A stretch of DNA of 18,282 bases from Lachnospiraceae bacterium UBA3772 (GTDB lineage Bacteria > Bacillota > Clostridia > Lachnospirales > Lachnospiraceae), in contig DFFQ01000163.1 of NCBI GenBank assembly GCA_002371025.1, forward strand, positions 1-18,282. Direction: 5' to 3'. The first letter of the stretch is position 1. Each line of letters opens with the position of its first letter. The notes below the pieces were generated by a model, which saw only the letters and a list, made by a program, of their open reading frames with translations, searched no databases and was not told where the DNA came from. The position numbers were made by a program, and so were the translations under genes. Shown piece by piece: positions 9,641 to 16,846 of the stretch.

Positions 9641-9669
9641 ATTATATAGTAGATTACATATGTAATCAA
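9641..9669 (-). promoter_or_regulatory. Sigma-A promoter of the adhesin
   Basis: On the minus strand TTGATT (complement of 9664-9669) is followed by a 17-bp spacer and a perfect TATAAT (complement of 9641-9646). Transcription would begin near 9634, giving a leader of about 98 nt. Spacing and the consensus -10 make this a strong candidate; the start site itself is inferred. Confidence 0.75.
9652..9667. promoter_or_regulatory. 16-bp perfect palindrome overlapping the adhesin promoter
   Basis: GATTACATATGTAATC is a perfect palindrome covering most of the -35 and the upstream part of the spacer of the adhesin promoter. An extra direct copy of its left half (GATTACAT) lies at 9635-9642, 17 bp away, and overlaps the -10. 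This arrangement is what a repressor operator looks like. The neighbouring MocR protein is one candidate ligand, but its own promoter carries a different inverted repeat. Confidence 0.6.
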
Positions 9670-9737
9670 CATAAAACTCTTTAGAATATATACATTTTCA
9701 ACCAATTTTCCATAGCAGTTTCCTATATTTTGCCATA

Positions 9738-9767
9738 TTGCATTGCACTAATATCAGGTATTATACT
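9738..9767 (+). promoter_or_regulatory. Promoter of the MocR-type regulator
   Basis: TTGCAT (9738-9743), an 18-bp spacer and TATACT (9762-9767). The predicted start falls near 9774, about 57 nt before the chosen ATG at 9831. This also argues against translation starting from the TTG at 9738, which would lie inside the -35. Confidence 0.55.
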
Positions 9768-9778
9768 AATCTGATATT
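9750..9778. promoter_or_regulatory. Inverted repeat around the regulator's -10, candidate autoregulatory operator
   Basis: AATATCAG (9750-9757) and CTGATATT (9771-9778) are perfect 8-bp inverted arms separated by 13 bp that contain the TATACT -10. A dimeric winged-helix regulator bound here would block polymerase, consistent with the autorepression known for several MocR/GabR proteins. Confidence 0.5.
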
Positions 9779-9818
9779 ATTTGTTTATGCATTTTTAGAG
9801 TGTTCAATAATACCAGAT

Positions 9819-9823
9819 AGGAG
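9819..9823 (+). promoter_or_regulatory. Ribosome binding site deciding the MocR start
   Basis: AGGAG lies 7 nt before the ATG at 9831. No comparable site precedes the upstream in-frame TTG at 9738, and the 31 residues between the two look non-conserved. The start at 9831 is therefore preferred. Confidence 0.85.
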
Positions 9824-9830
9824 TGCACTT

Positions 9831-11240
9831 ATGTTAACCTATAATTTTAAAGATAAAAAAAAGCCTTTATATCTGCAAGCTTACGAGTTTATCAAAAGTG
9901 ATATTTTGTCAGGAAACTTAAAGTCAAACGAGAAACTTCCCTCAAAAAGAGCTTTTGCCGAAAATAATGGTGTCAGTATAATAACTATTCAAAATGCTTA
10001 CGACCTGCTGCTTTCTGAAGGTTTTGTTTATTCTAAACCGAGAAGTGGTTATTATGTATCAAAGATTCAAAGTTTAAAGCCTACCGAAAAACATTCTGGC
10101 ATAAAACACCCAGTTGATCTTCCTGCAAAAGAAGATATTGATATTGACTTATCCAGCAATATAATTAACCCTTACAGCTTTCCATTCTCTATATGGGCAA
10201 AACTTTCCAGACAGATAATCTCTAACTTAGAACGTGAACTGATGGAAGTATGCCCTGGAAATGGTACCTACGAGCTTAGAAGTGCCATTTCCAGTCATCT
10301 TTCTTCTTTTCGTGGCATGTCTGTCTCTCCTGATCAGATTGTAATAGGAGCCGGAACAGAGTATTTATATAGTCTTATTCTGCAACTATTAGGTTTTGAC
10401 AAACTATACTCTACAGAGAATCCCGGATATGATAAGCTTTCAAAAATCTATTCTCAATACCATACCAAATGTAAATATCTGGATATGGACGATAACGGAA
10501 TCTCAATTAACGCCTTAAACCATTCCAAAGCTTCTGTAGTCCACATTTGCCCTAATCATCATTTTCCCACAGGAATAACCATGCCTGCCAGCAGACGCTA
10601 CGAAATACTTGAATGGGCTTCCCGTTCCAATGACCGTTTTATAATCGAGGATGATTACGACAGTGAATTCAGGACTAATGGAAAACCTATTCCAACGCTA
10701 TTTTCCATGGATCAAAGAGAAAAAGTAGTCTACATAAATACTTTTTCAAAATCTCTTTCACCTACCATTAGAATAAGTTACATGGTACTTCCCTTAAGTC
10801 TTGCCAGCCAATATTATAAAAAGCTTTCTTTTTATTCCTGTACGGTATCTAATTTTGAGCAGTATACTTTAGCAGCCTTTATAAAACAGGGATATTTTGA
10901 AAAACATATTAACCGTATGAGGTTATATTACTCAAAACAAAGAGAAGAATTAAAAGAAATCCTTATTAACAGTTCACTACAGGGACATTTTAATATAATA
11001 GATAATGAATCAGGGCTTCATTTCCTGATAAAACTTGATACCTCCCTTTCAGATAAAACTGTTTATAACAGACTCCTAAAAAATAAAATAAAGATCGCCC
11101 CTTTATCTCAGTATTTTCAAACAGAAGATAAATCCAGCGATCATTATTTTATAATCAATTATTCAAATTTAGATATGAAAAAAATGCCAGAAGTATGCGA
11201 AACCATCGCCTCTTTATTATTTCCATCCCATGAAGATTAG
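9831..11240 (+). CDS. MocR/GabR-family transcriptional regulator (GntR winged helix fused to aminotransferase-like domain)
   Basis: 469 residues from the ATG at 9831, within the normal 450-500 of the family. Residues ~8-80 are a GntR-type winged helix-turn-helix (PLYLQAYEFIKSDI, LPSKRAFA, TIQNAYDLLLSEGF). Residues ~105-469 form a fold-type I aminotransferase-like effector domain. It keeps the PLP site: IEDDYDSEF (D274 and Y276) and the Schiff-base lysine K307 in TFSKSLSP, spaced as in GabR (Tyr-Lys distance 31). PNHHFPTG and the following RR are also family signatures. The C-terminal strand where GabR and aminotransferases carry a carboxylate-binding Arg reads YFIINYS, with Ile441 at the expected Arg position, so the ligand may not be an ordinary amino acid. 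It is divergent from the adhesin and convergent, with overlapping stop codons, with the LUD gene. The regulated genes are not known; autoregulation and adhesin control are inferred from the shared promoter region. Confidence 0.92.
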   Translation: MLTYNFKDKKKPLYLQAYEFIKSDILSGNLKSNEKLPSKRAFAENNGVSIITIQNAYDLLLSEGFVYSKPRSGYYVSKIQSLKPTEKHSGIKHPVDLPAKEDIDIDLSSNIINPYSFPFSIWAKLSRQIISNLERELMEVCPGNGTYELRSAISSHLSSFRGMSVSPDQIVIGAGTEYLYSLILQLLGFDKLYSTENPGYDKLSKIYSQYHTKCKYLDMDDNGISINALNHSKASVVHICPNHHFPTGITMPASRRYEILEWASRSNDRFIIEDDYDSEFRTNGKPIPTLFSMDQREKVVYINTFSKSLSPTIRISYMVLPLSLASQYYKKLSFYSCTVSNFEQYTLAAFIKQGYFEKHINRMRLYYSKQREELKEILINSSLQGHFNIIDNESGLHFLIKLDTSLSDKTVYNRLLKNKIKIAPLSQYFQTEDKSSDHYFIINYSNLDMKKMPEVCETIASLLFPSHED

Positions 11241-11875
11241 TAACCTAATTCTTCACCTACAAGAATAACTTTTATTCTATCCGGTACCCGGGAAGCTCTT
11301 GTTATAACTTCTTCACAGCATATTGTATTTGTTAAACAATTGCCGCATCTTCCCGTGGTGCTGCATGGAGTATCACAATTTAAACGAACTGTATTGGCAG
11401 GTGAGGAAAAGTTCTTTATTCTCGCTATTCCTGATGGAATATCACTTACAACCTTATTCATACCTGCCACAATTATTACCTGTTTTGGACCATATATAAG
11501 ATAGCATACTCTGTTTCCTCTGCCATCTATATTGATGAGTTCACCATCAAGAGTAATAGCATTAGTACTCATAAGAAATGTATCTGCATTTATTGTAAGA
11601 CTGTTCAGTTCTTCAATTTCTTCCTCTGTTTTATAGTTCTCTCTCTTTATTAGTTTATGTCCAGCATTTTCAAGTTTTGCTTTTATTTCTGAATTATCTA
11701 TTGTCATGGAACCGCCATAGGCTATTTTCTTTTCTCCTTCACCCACAAGTGAAAGCACTAATTTCTCTGCCTCTTTAAGATTCTCACAATAATACCCTTT
11801 CATCTTTCTTTGCTCTAATTTTTTTATTATTGTTTCTGCCTGATTTTTATAAAATAACTTTTTATTCTTATCCAT
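11237..11875 (-). CDS. LUD-domain protein (LutC/YkgG-like, DUF162) with C-terminal cysteine cluster
   Basis: 212 residues. The start at 11875 has AAGGTGGA 5 nt upstream. The central part matches the LUD fold: YGGSMTID (~54-61), a MSTNAITLDGELINIDGRGNR segment (~102-122) and a VAGMNKVV strand (~137-144). In LutABC-type systems this family takes part in L-lactate oxidation, but stand-alone clostridial members are uncharacterised and 'lactate utilisation' should be treated as a family label. Six cysteines cluster near the C-terminus (168, 172, 178, 181, 187, 188; pattern CDTPC...CGNC....CC), which could bind an iron-sulfur cluster or metal. This is an inference. It is the last gene of the GH3-dehydrogenase-LUD operon, 23 bp after the dehydrogenase. 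Its TAA stop overlaps the convergent regulator's TAG, so no terminator fits between them. Confidence 0.85.
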   Translation of the reverse strand: MDKNKKLFYKNQAETIIKKLEQRKMKGYYCENLKEAEKLVLSLVGEGEKKIAYGGSMTIDNSEIKAKLENAGHKLIKRENYKTEEEIEELNSLTINADTFLMSTNAITLDGELINIDGRGNRVCYLIYGPKQVIIVAGMNKVVSDIPSGIARIKNFSSPANTVRLNCDTPCSTTGRCGNCLTNTICCEEVITRASRVPDRIKVILVGEELGY

Positions 11876-11898
11876 AATGCTCCACCTTTCATGTGTTT

Positions 11899-12855
11899 TT
11901 AAACTATCCTGTTTCTCTCATTACCTTTGATATATTCTCTTATATTTTCGGTAATCTCTTCAATAAGTCTTTTTCTTGCTTCGTAACTTCCCCAGGCCTG
12001 ATGAGGTGTGAGAAGCAGCTTGTCCCTATCTTTTATCTTAAGCAGCACACTTGTCTTACTAAGTGGTTCTTTCGAGTAGACATCAATTCCTGCTGCCATG
12101 ATATCTCCAGCATTTAAAGCATTTACTAAATCTTCTTCCACAACAATAGGTCCTCTGCCAACATTTATAAGTATTGCAGATTTTTTCATCTTTTTAAATG
12201 CTGCGCTGTCAATAAGTCCCCTGGTCTTTTCATTAAGTGGTGCATGAATAGATACTACATCAGATCTTTCCAGCAGTTCATCTAAACCTGTCATCTCATA
12301 TTCAACATCCTGCTTATTTCCACTTACAGAGTGATAGATCACCTTCATTCCAAAGGCTTTTGCGATTTCTGCTACCCTTCTGCCTATATTTCCAAGTCCA
12401 ATTATACCGATGGTCTTTTCTGACAGATCATGAAATACATTGCTTATATTGCAGAAGGATTTTTGCTTTGAATATTCTCCTGAATTAACAAAATCCGAAT
12501 AATACTCAAGTTTATTATTAAGTGAAAGCAGTAATGCAAAGGTATGCTGTGCCACTGCTTCTGTTGAATATCCGCTTACATTAGAAACTGCAATCCCCTT
12601 CTTCATGCAGTAATCTATATCAATATTGTTATATCCCGTAGCAGCTTCTGCGATAAGTTTTAGATTGCCCGCACCACCAAGTGAGGTCTCATTAAGTATG
12701 CATTTATTGGCACAGACTATATCTGCGTCCTCTATTCTCTCTGCTATTATTTCATTGGGAGTTGAATTATAAAGGATCACTTCACCAAATTCTTTTAAAG
12801 GATCCCATTTTACATCAGTTCCTACTGAATCCGCTTCAAGTACTACTATCTTCAT
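11899..12855 (-). CDS. D-isomer-specific 2-hydroxyacid dehydrogenase (hydroxypyruvate reductase / D-lactate dehydrogenase type)
   Basis: 318 residues, the usual family length, cytoplasmic. It should catalyse NAD(P)H-dependent interconversion of a 2-oxoacid and a D-2-hydroxyacid. The substrate-binding lobe (~1-95 and ~290-318) surrounds a Rossmann domain with GLGNIG at 153-158. The catalytic triad is present: R234 in NVGRG, E263 in DVYSKEP and H285 in TPHQAW. NVSGYSTEAVAQH (92-104) is the conserved segment before the interdomain helix. Overall it is most like glycerate/hydroxypyruvate reductases, but substrate cannot be fixed from motifs; D-lactate, D-glycerate and others remain possible. Its ATG overlaps the stop of the GH3 gene (ATGA at 12852-12855), with an AGAGG site at 12863-12867, so translation is probably coupled. 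Confidence 0.92.
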   Translation of the reverse strand: MKIVVLEADSVGTDVKWDPLKEFGEVILYNSTPNEIIAERIEDADIVCANKCILNETSLGGAGNLKLIAEAATGYNNIDIDYCMKKGIAVSNVSGYSTEAVAQHTFALLLSLNNKLEYYSDFVNSGEYSKQKSFCNISNVFHDLSEKTIGIIGLGNIGRRVAEIAKAFGMKVIYHSVSGNKQDVEYEMTGLDELLERSDVVSIHAPLNEKTRGLIDSAAFKKMKKSAILINVGRGPIVVEEDLVNALNAGDIMAAGIDVYSKEPLSKTSVLLKIKDRDKLLLTPHQAWGSYEARKRLIEEITENIREYIKGNERNRIV

Positions 12856-14222
12856 TCAAAAACCTCTTTATTATACTTATATTTAAGTCTTAATATCCTC
12901 CTTACAGACTGGTCTATCCTTTCCTCAGAAATCTCACCAGCATAAACCGCCCCCAGTACTGTATTATATGCCTCACCACATACCTGGGATTCAAGGATAA
13001 AATCGCATCCGGCATCTACGGCAAGGCGCGCCGCCTCACCCTGTCCGTAATAATCAGTTATTGCTTTCATATCCATTGCGTCAGTTATCACAACACCATC
13101 ATATCCCAATTCATTTCTAAGTATATCTGTTACAACAATTTTAGAAAGTGATGCCGGAGTCTGGTCTCCTGTAACCTTAGGAACACAGATATGAGCAACC
13201 ATTATCATATCTACATCATTTTCAATAGCTCTATAATATGGCACAAATTCATTTTCCTTTAATTCATCTAAAGTACGGTTAGAAACAGCAATCCCCTTAT
13301 GAGAATCTGTCTCTGTATCTCCATGCCCCGGGAAGTGCTTGATACATGATGCAACCCCTTCATCATTAAGACCTTTTCTAAAAGCTTCTACCATATCAGA
13401 AACTTCCTTTGGATCAGAACCAAAAGCCCTGTCACCTATTATAGGATTCTTTGGATTGCTATTTATATCTGCAACTGGAGCAAAATCCAGGTTTATATTA
13501 TATTCTTTAAGATAATCTGCGATATAAACCGCTGCATCATAGGAATTATGAAGATCCCCGGAATTTCCTATATTCTTCATATCTCCAACGTTTTTTATAT
13601 CATCAAAGCCCTCTTTTGAAGAAATCCTTGTGATACTTCCCCCTTCTTCGTCTATTCCGATAAATAGTGGGATATTTTTTAAAGTCCCCTCCGCCATAAG
13701 GTCCGCATTCAGTTTCTTTAACTGATCTTCACTGGATATATTTTTTCCAAATATTATCACTCCTCCAACCGGAAAATCATGGAGTTTTTCTTTGAATTTA
13801 TCATCAACATTAAGGGTTCCCTTTACCCCTGATATTCCATCAACACCCACGAAAAACATCTGTGCTACTTTTTCTTCCAAAGTCATATGCCTTAAGGTTT
13901 CTTCAATCTTAAGATTCATCACACCTTCACTATCCAGCAGGATCACTCCCTTGGTAAACGCTTTGGTATTAAAATGATATATATGATCATTAGTCTTTAT
14001 CTCACCTGTTGCCCCTTCCTCTTTTATCATATCTGTTGCCAGTTCACTAATGATCGCCGAATCCTCTTCTAAACTATTTACCTTTATAACTATTTCACCT
14101 TTTCTATCATTTTCTTTTATATCATGTCTTAGTGAAATATATATTACAAGTACCATGGCAAGACTTGATAATACTATTACAAATGTTGCCACTTTAAACA
14201 TCAGTCCTTTATATTTCCCCAT
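12852..14222 (-). CDS. Membrane-anchored GH3 beta-N-acetylhexosaminidase (NagZ-like)
   Basis: 456 residues. An N-terminal hydrophobic helix (~10-31, after MGKYKG) with no Cys lipobox suggests a type II membrane anchor or uncleaved signal. Residues ~35-105 are a charged extracytoplasmic linker region and ~105-456 a GH3 catalytic barrel. The NagZ signature KHFPGHGDTETDSH spans 295-308 and supplies the Asp306/His308 acid-base dyad that distinguishes N-acetylglucosaminidases in GH3. The nucleophile is D381 in VVITDAMDM. IGIDEEGGSITR (188-199) and DFAPVADIN (246-254) are further family signatures. The family releases terminal beta-GlcNAc from muropeptides or chitin oligomers with retention. The enzyme should act outside the membrane, unlike cytoplasmic E. 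coli NagZ. It is the first gene of a three-gene operon, with AGGAG 10 nt upstream of the ATG and its own promoter after the GH94 terminator. Confidence 0.92.
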   Translation of the reverse strand: MGKYKGLMFKVATFVIVLSSLAMVLVIYISLRHDIKENDRKGEIVIKVNSLEEDSAIISELATDMIKEEGATGEIKTNDHIYHFNTKAFTKGVILLDSEGVMNLKIEETLRHMTLEEKVAQMFFVGVDGISGVKGTLNVDDKFKEKLHDFPVGGVIIFGKNISSEDQLKKLNADLMAEGTLKNIPLFIGIDEEGGSITRISSKEGFDDIKNVGDMKNIGNSGDLHNSYDAAVYIADYLKEYNINLDFAPVADINSNPKNPIIGDRAFGSDPKEVSDMVEAFRKGLNDEGVASCIKHFPGHGDTETDSHKGIAVSNRTLDELKENEFVPYYRAIENDVDMIMVAHICVPKVTGDQTPASLSKIVVTDILRNELGYDGVVITDAMDMKAITDYYGQGEAARLAVDAGCDFILESQVCGEAYNTVLGAVYAGEISEERIDQSVRRILRLKYKYNKEVFE

Positions 14223-14271
14223 TTTACTTTTTCTCCTTCATCTATAGGCAAAGTCAATGTAACTCTCTGCC

Positions 14272-14300
14272 ATTATAACCGAAATAAGGCACTTTCTAAA
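14272..14300 (-). promoter_or_regulatory. Candidate promoter of the GH3-dehydrogenase-LUD operon
   Basis: On the minus strand, TTTAGA (complement of 14295-14300), 17 bp, then a perfect TATAAT (complement of 14272-14277). The -35 lies inside the stem of the upstream terminator. The leader would be about 42 nt with an AGGAG site at 14233-14237. The -10 is strong, the -35 only 4 of 6. Confidence 0.5.
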
Positions 14301-14321
14301 CATTTTTTTAGAAAGTGCCTT
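14286..14321 (-). terminator. Hairpin terminator after the GH94 phosphorylase gene
   Basis: A perfect 15-bp inverted repeat, AAGGCACTTTCTAAA (14286-14300) and its complement at 14307-14321, with a 6-nt loop, begins 7 nt beyond the GH94 stop codon. In the minus direction it is followed by the short U-rich TTATTT. The T-tract is modest, so termination may be partial, but the stem is too long and exact to be chance. Confidence 0.75.
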
Positions 14322-14328
14322 AAATTAA

Positions 14329-16734
14329 TTACATTGTATAGATGACACAATTTTCATCCTTAAGAATATCAGCAGGAATATATCCCTCTTTCATCTCTTC
14401 ACCATTAACCTTAAGAGATGTAAAGCCTGATTCCTTCTTGTCAGGATTAAGAACTGTGATATTTAACTTCTTTCCTCTGAATATCTTATTCATAGTAAAG
14501 CTTTCCCATTCAGATGAGATACTTGGAGCAAGGCGAAGACCGTAAAGATCAGGTCTGAGTCCAAGGATACCCTCAACTGAACCAACCATTACTGTTGAAG
14601 CTGTTCCTGTAAGCCAGTGTACATGGCTTCTGCCAAAGTGGATACTCTTAGGTCCTTCTGTAAACTGTCCATAGCAATATGGTTCAAGTCTTCTTATCTC
14701 CGCTTTATCATTCTGTGATGCAGGACAGTTTTCATGATAATACTGATATGCTCTGTTTCCATGTCCCATAAGAGCTTCTGCAAGAATAAGCCATCCTTGA
14801 GTCTGAGAGAAAATGCCGGCATTTTCCTTTGTTCCCTGATTATAGATAACTCCAAGAGCGCCTTCAAATGCATGACTATGATATGGAGGATCCATAAGCG
14901 CTGCACCAAAATCTGAATTAAGTCTGCTATTTACATTTTCCATTGCAGCCTCAGCCTGTTCCTTTGTTGCAAGACCACTTATAACAGACCAGCTCTGAGG
15001 ATTGAGCCACATATTAGCTTCTGGAGCTGTTCTTTCTCCGATTACTTCACCAGCTTCTGTATATCCTCTTGTAAATCTGTCTTCATTCCAACAGCATTTA
15101 TTGATAATCTCTTTTAATTCTTCTTTCTTCTTAGATGCGAAAGCTTTATATTCCTCATCCTTCTTATAATCAGCAATCTCAACCATCATATTAAGAGCAT
15201 AATAGAACTGTAATGCTACGAAAGTTGATTCACCATTCTTACCAAGTCTGAGACAGTCGTTCCAGTCAGCATAAAGTCCTGCAGGCATATCATGAGGTCC
15301 AAGATGGTCAAATGAGAACTGGATTGCTCTCTTTAAATGATCATAAACTGTTCCATGATCCTTATTTGCATAGAGGATATCTTCATCAAAGAAAGCTAAA
15401 TCCCCTGACTCTGCAATATATTTATAAATTGTTGGGAAAAGCCATAAAGCATCATCTGCTCTATATGCAGGATGACCTGTTGATCTTACATACGATTCAT
15501 CATCAGGTGTATCCTCATGTCCCGGATTATGTGTGAATTTAACCAAAGGAAGTCCACCACCGTTATCAACCTGGGCTGAGAGCATGAAGCGGATCTTCTC
15601 TTTAGCCATTTCTGGCTTTAAGTGGATAATACCCTGAATATCCTGAACTGTATCACGGTATCCATATCCATTTCTAAGTCCACAATATACAAATGATGCA
15701 GCTCTTGACCAGATAAATGTCATAAAGCAGTTATAAGCATTCCATGTATTGATCATTACATTGAAATCCTCATCAGGTGTATTTACCTGAAGTCCTTTTA
15801 ATCTGTCTTCCCACTGACCTTTAAGTTCTTCAATCTCTTTATCACAAACAGCCTTTACATCATCATATCCAGAAAGGATAACAGCAGCTTCTTTTGAATA
15901 ATGCATTCCCAGTAAAAATGCTACTGTCTTTGATTCGCCTGGTTTAAGAATGATCTTAGTAGAAAGTGCCCCACAGTTATACTCATTAAAGCCTTCCACA
16001 TTTTTAAGATCACCTTCAGCAACACCTATAGGATTACCATATCTTCTTCCACATCCAAGGAATGTATCTCTGTCTCCTGTGTAAGAATCAACCTTTGAAC
16101 CTACAAGTCCGAAAAATCTCTTAGTAACAACCTTTTTATCAATTTCTTCATCCTGTGAATCAAGATTTCCATGAAGTATATGCATGATGCGATTATCTTC
16201 AAATTTTGTTCTGGTAATGAATCTTGAATACTGAAGATTAACCTGATCCTGCTCATAATTATCATGATTTGTAAATTCAGCATATCCTGTAAGAGTAAGG
16301 TCCCTTTCAATATCTGAATCATTTGTTACAGTAAGTTCCCATACTTCATATGTCTTATCCTTAGGAACATAGTAAGAAGCTTCTGCCTTTATATTCTTAT
16401 ATTCAGTTTCAAAAATTGAATATCCAAGTCCATGACGTGTCTTGGTTTTAAACTGATCTAGTTCTTTACAGACTGGTTTCCATGATACTGACCAGTAATC
16501 CTTATCATTATTATCACGGATATAAAGATATCTTCCCGGCTCATCAAGTCCGTTAAATACATATCTAAGTATTCTTCCGTCAGCTCCAGACTTTCTAAAG
16601 CTGTAACCACCTGCATTTCCTGAAATAAGCGCTCCATATTCAGGAGATCCAAGATAATTTGCCCAAGGAGCAGGTGTATCAGGTCTAGTGATCACATATT
16701 CCCTGTTCTTTGCATCAAAAAAACCATAATTCAT
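14329..16734 (-). CDS. GH94 disaccharide phosphorylase (N,N'-diacetylchitobiose / cellobiose phosphorylase clade)
   Basis: 801 residues, full length for the clade (about 800), cytoplasmic, no signal peptide. It should reversibly split a beta-1,4-linked disaccharide with phosphate into an alpha-sugar-1-phosphate and a free sugar. The N-terminus (NREYVITRPDTPAPWANYLG, then NAGGYSF) is the GH94 beta-sandwich start. The linker helices lead to an (alpha/alpha)6 barrel with NGYGYRDTVQD (around 354-364), the general acid D493 in ADWNDCL, GTKENAGIF and the C-terminal HWLTGTAS. The region after DWNDC is short and has GES, as I remember for Vibrio chitobiose phosphorylase, rather than the longer insertion of Clostridium cellobiose phosphorylase, so a GlcNAc-type substrate is possible; cellobiose is not excluded. 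AGGAAGGG lies 9 nt before the ATG. It has its own promoter and terminator and sits 171 bp downstream of a second GH94-type gene. Confidence 0.88.
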   Translation of the reverse strand: MNYGFFDAKNREYVITRPDTPAPWANYLGSPEYGALISGNAGGYSFRKSGADGRILRYVFNGLDEPGRYLYIRDNNDKDYWSVSWKPVCKELDQFKTKTRHGLGYSIFETEYKNIKAEASYYVPKDKTYEVWELTVTNDSDIERDLTLTGYAEFTNHDNYEQDQVNLQYSRFITRTKFEDNRIMHILHGNLDSQDEEIDKKVVTKRFFGLVGSKVDSYTGDRDTFLGCGRRYGNPIGVAEGDLKNVEGFNEYNCGALSTKIILKPGESKTVAFLLGMHYSKEAAVILSGYDDVKAVCDKEIEELKGQWEDRLKGLQVNTPDEDFNVMINTWNAYNCFMTFIWSRAASFVYCGLRNGYGYRDTVQDIQGIIHLKPEMAKEKIRFMLSAQVDNGGGLPLVKFTHNPGHEDTPDDESYVRSTGHPAYRADDALWLFPTIYKYIAESGDLAFFDEDILYANKDHGTVYDHLKRAIQFSFDHLGPHDMPAGLYADWNDCLRLGKNGESTFVALQFYYALNMMVEIADYKKDEEYKAFASKKKEELKEIINKCCWNEDRFTRGYTEAGEVIGERTAPEANMWLNPQSWSVISGLATKEQAEAAMENVNSRLNSDFGAALMDPPYHSHAFEGALGVIYNQGTKENAGIFSQTQGWLILAEALMGHGNRAYQYYHENCPASQNDKAEIRRLEPYCYGQFTEGPKSIHFGRSHVHWLTGTASTVMVGSVEGILGLRPDLYGLRLAPSISSEWESFTMNKIFRGKKLNITVLNPDKKESGFTSLKVNGEEMKEGYIPADILKDENCVIYTM

Positions 16735-16743
16735 GTTGTTATT

Positions 16744-16751
16744 CCCTTCCT
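16744..16751 (-). promoter_or_regulatory. Ribosome binding site of the GH94 phosphorylase
   Basis: AGGAAGGG on the minus strand, 9 nt from the ATG at 16734, supports this start and the conserved MNYGFFD N-terminus. Confidence 0.8.
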
Positions 16752-16770
16752 TTTTAATTTCTTATAAATT

Positions 16771-16812
16771 TGTGTGTTGTGTGTAGTGTGTTGTGTGTTG
16801 TGTGTTGTGTGT
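16771..16812 (-). repeat. Six-copy heptamer microsatellite (ACACACA on the coding strand) in the phosphorylase leader
   Basis: On the plus strand TGTGTGT is repeated six times head to tail over 42 bp, with one substitution (AGTGTGT) in copy three. On the transcribed sense strand it is ACACACA repeated, lying between the predicted transcription start (about 16811) and the ribosome binding site. Such arrays gain and lose units by slippage, which would change leader length rather than reading frame. Confidence 0.9.
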
Positions 16813-16817
16813 TTTTT

Positions 16818-16846
16818 ATTTTATCCTATTATGCAATATATGTGAA
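16818..16846 (-). promoter_or_regulatory. Promoter of the GH94 phosphorylase
   Basis: TTCACA (complement of 16841-16846), a 17-bp spacer and TAAAAT (complement of 16818-16823), each 5 of 6 to consensus. The start site would fall at the beginning of the heptamer array, giving a leader of about 76 nt. Confidence 0.65.

Larger units (their letters stand above)
9537..9830. other. Divergent intergenic regulatory region (adhesin / MocR regulator)
   Basis: This 294-bp AT-rich gap holds both divergent promoters, the palindrome and the inverted repeat listed separately. The adhesin leader (about 98 nt from the predicted transcription start) also has a weak TCCGG/CCGGA pair at 9580-9584 and 9600-9604 with a 15-nt unpaired interior, which I do not consider a terminator or riboswitch. 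No gene is seen here apart from a doubtful TTG-started N-terminal extension of the regulator. Confidence 0.8.

Noticed and set aside
9738..9830. TTG-initiated 31-residue N-terminal extension of the regulator
   Set aside because: The TTG lies within the predicted -35 and has no Shine-Dalgarno sequence; the ATG at 9831 has AGGAG at ideal distance and starts right before the winged-helix domain.
11307..11375. Cysteine cluster as proof of a ferredoxin-type 4Fe-4S domain
   Set aside because: The spacing does not match CxxCxxCxxxC; metal binding is kept only as a possibility.
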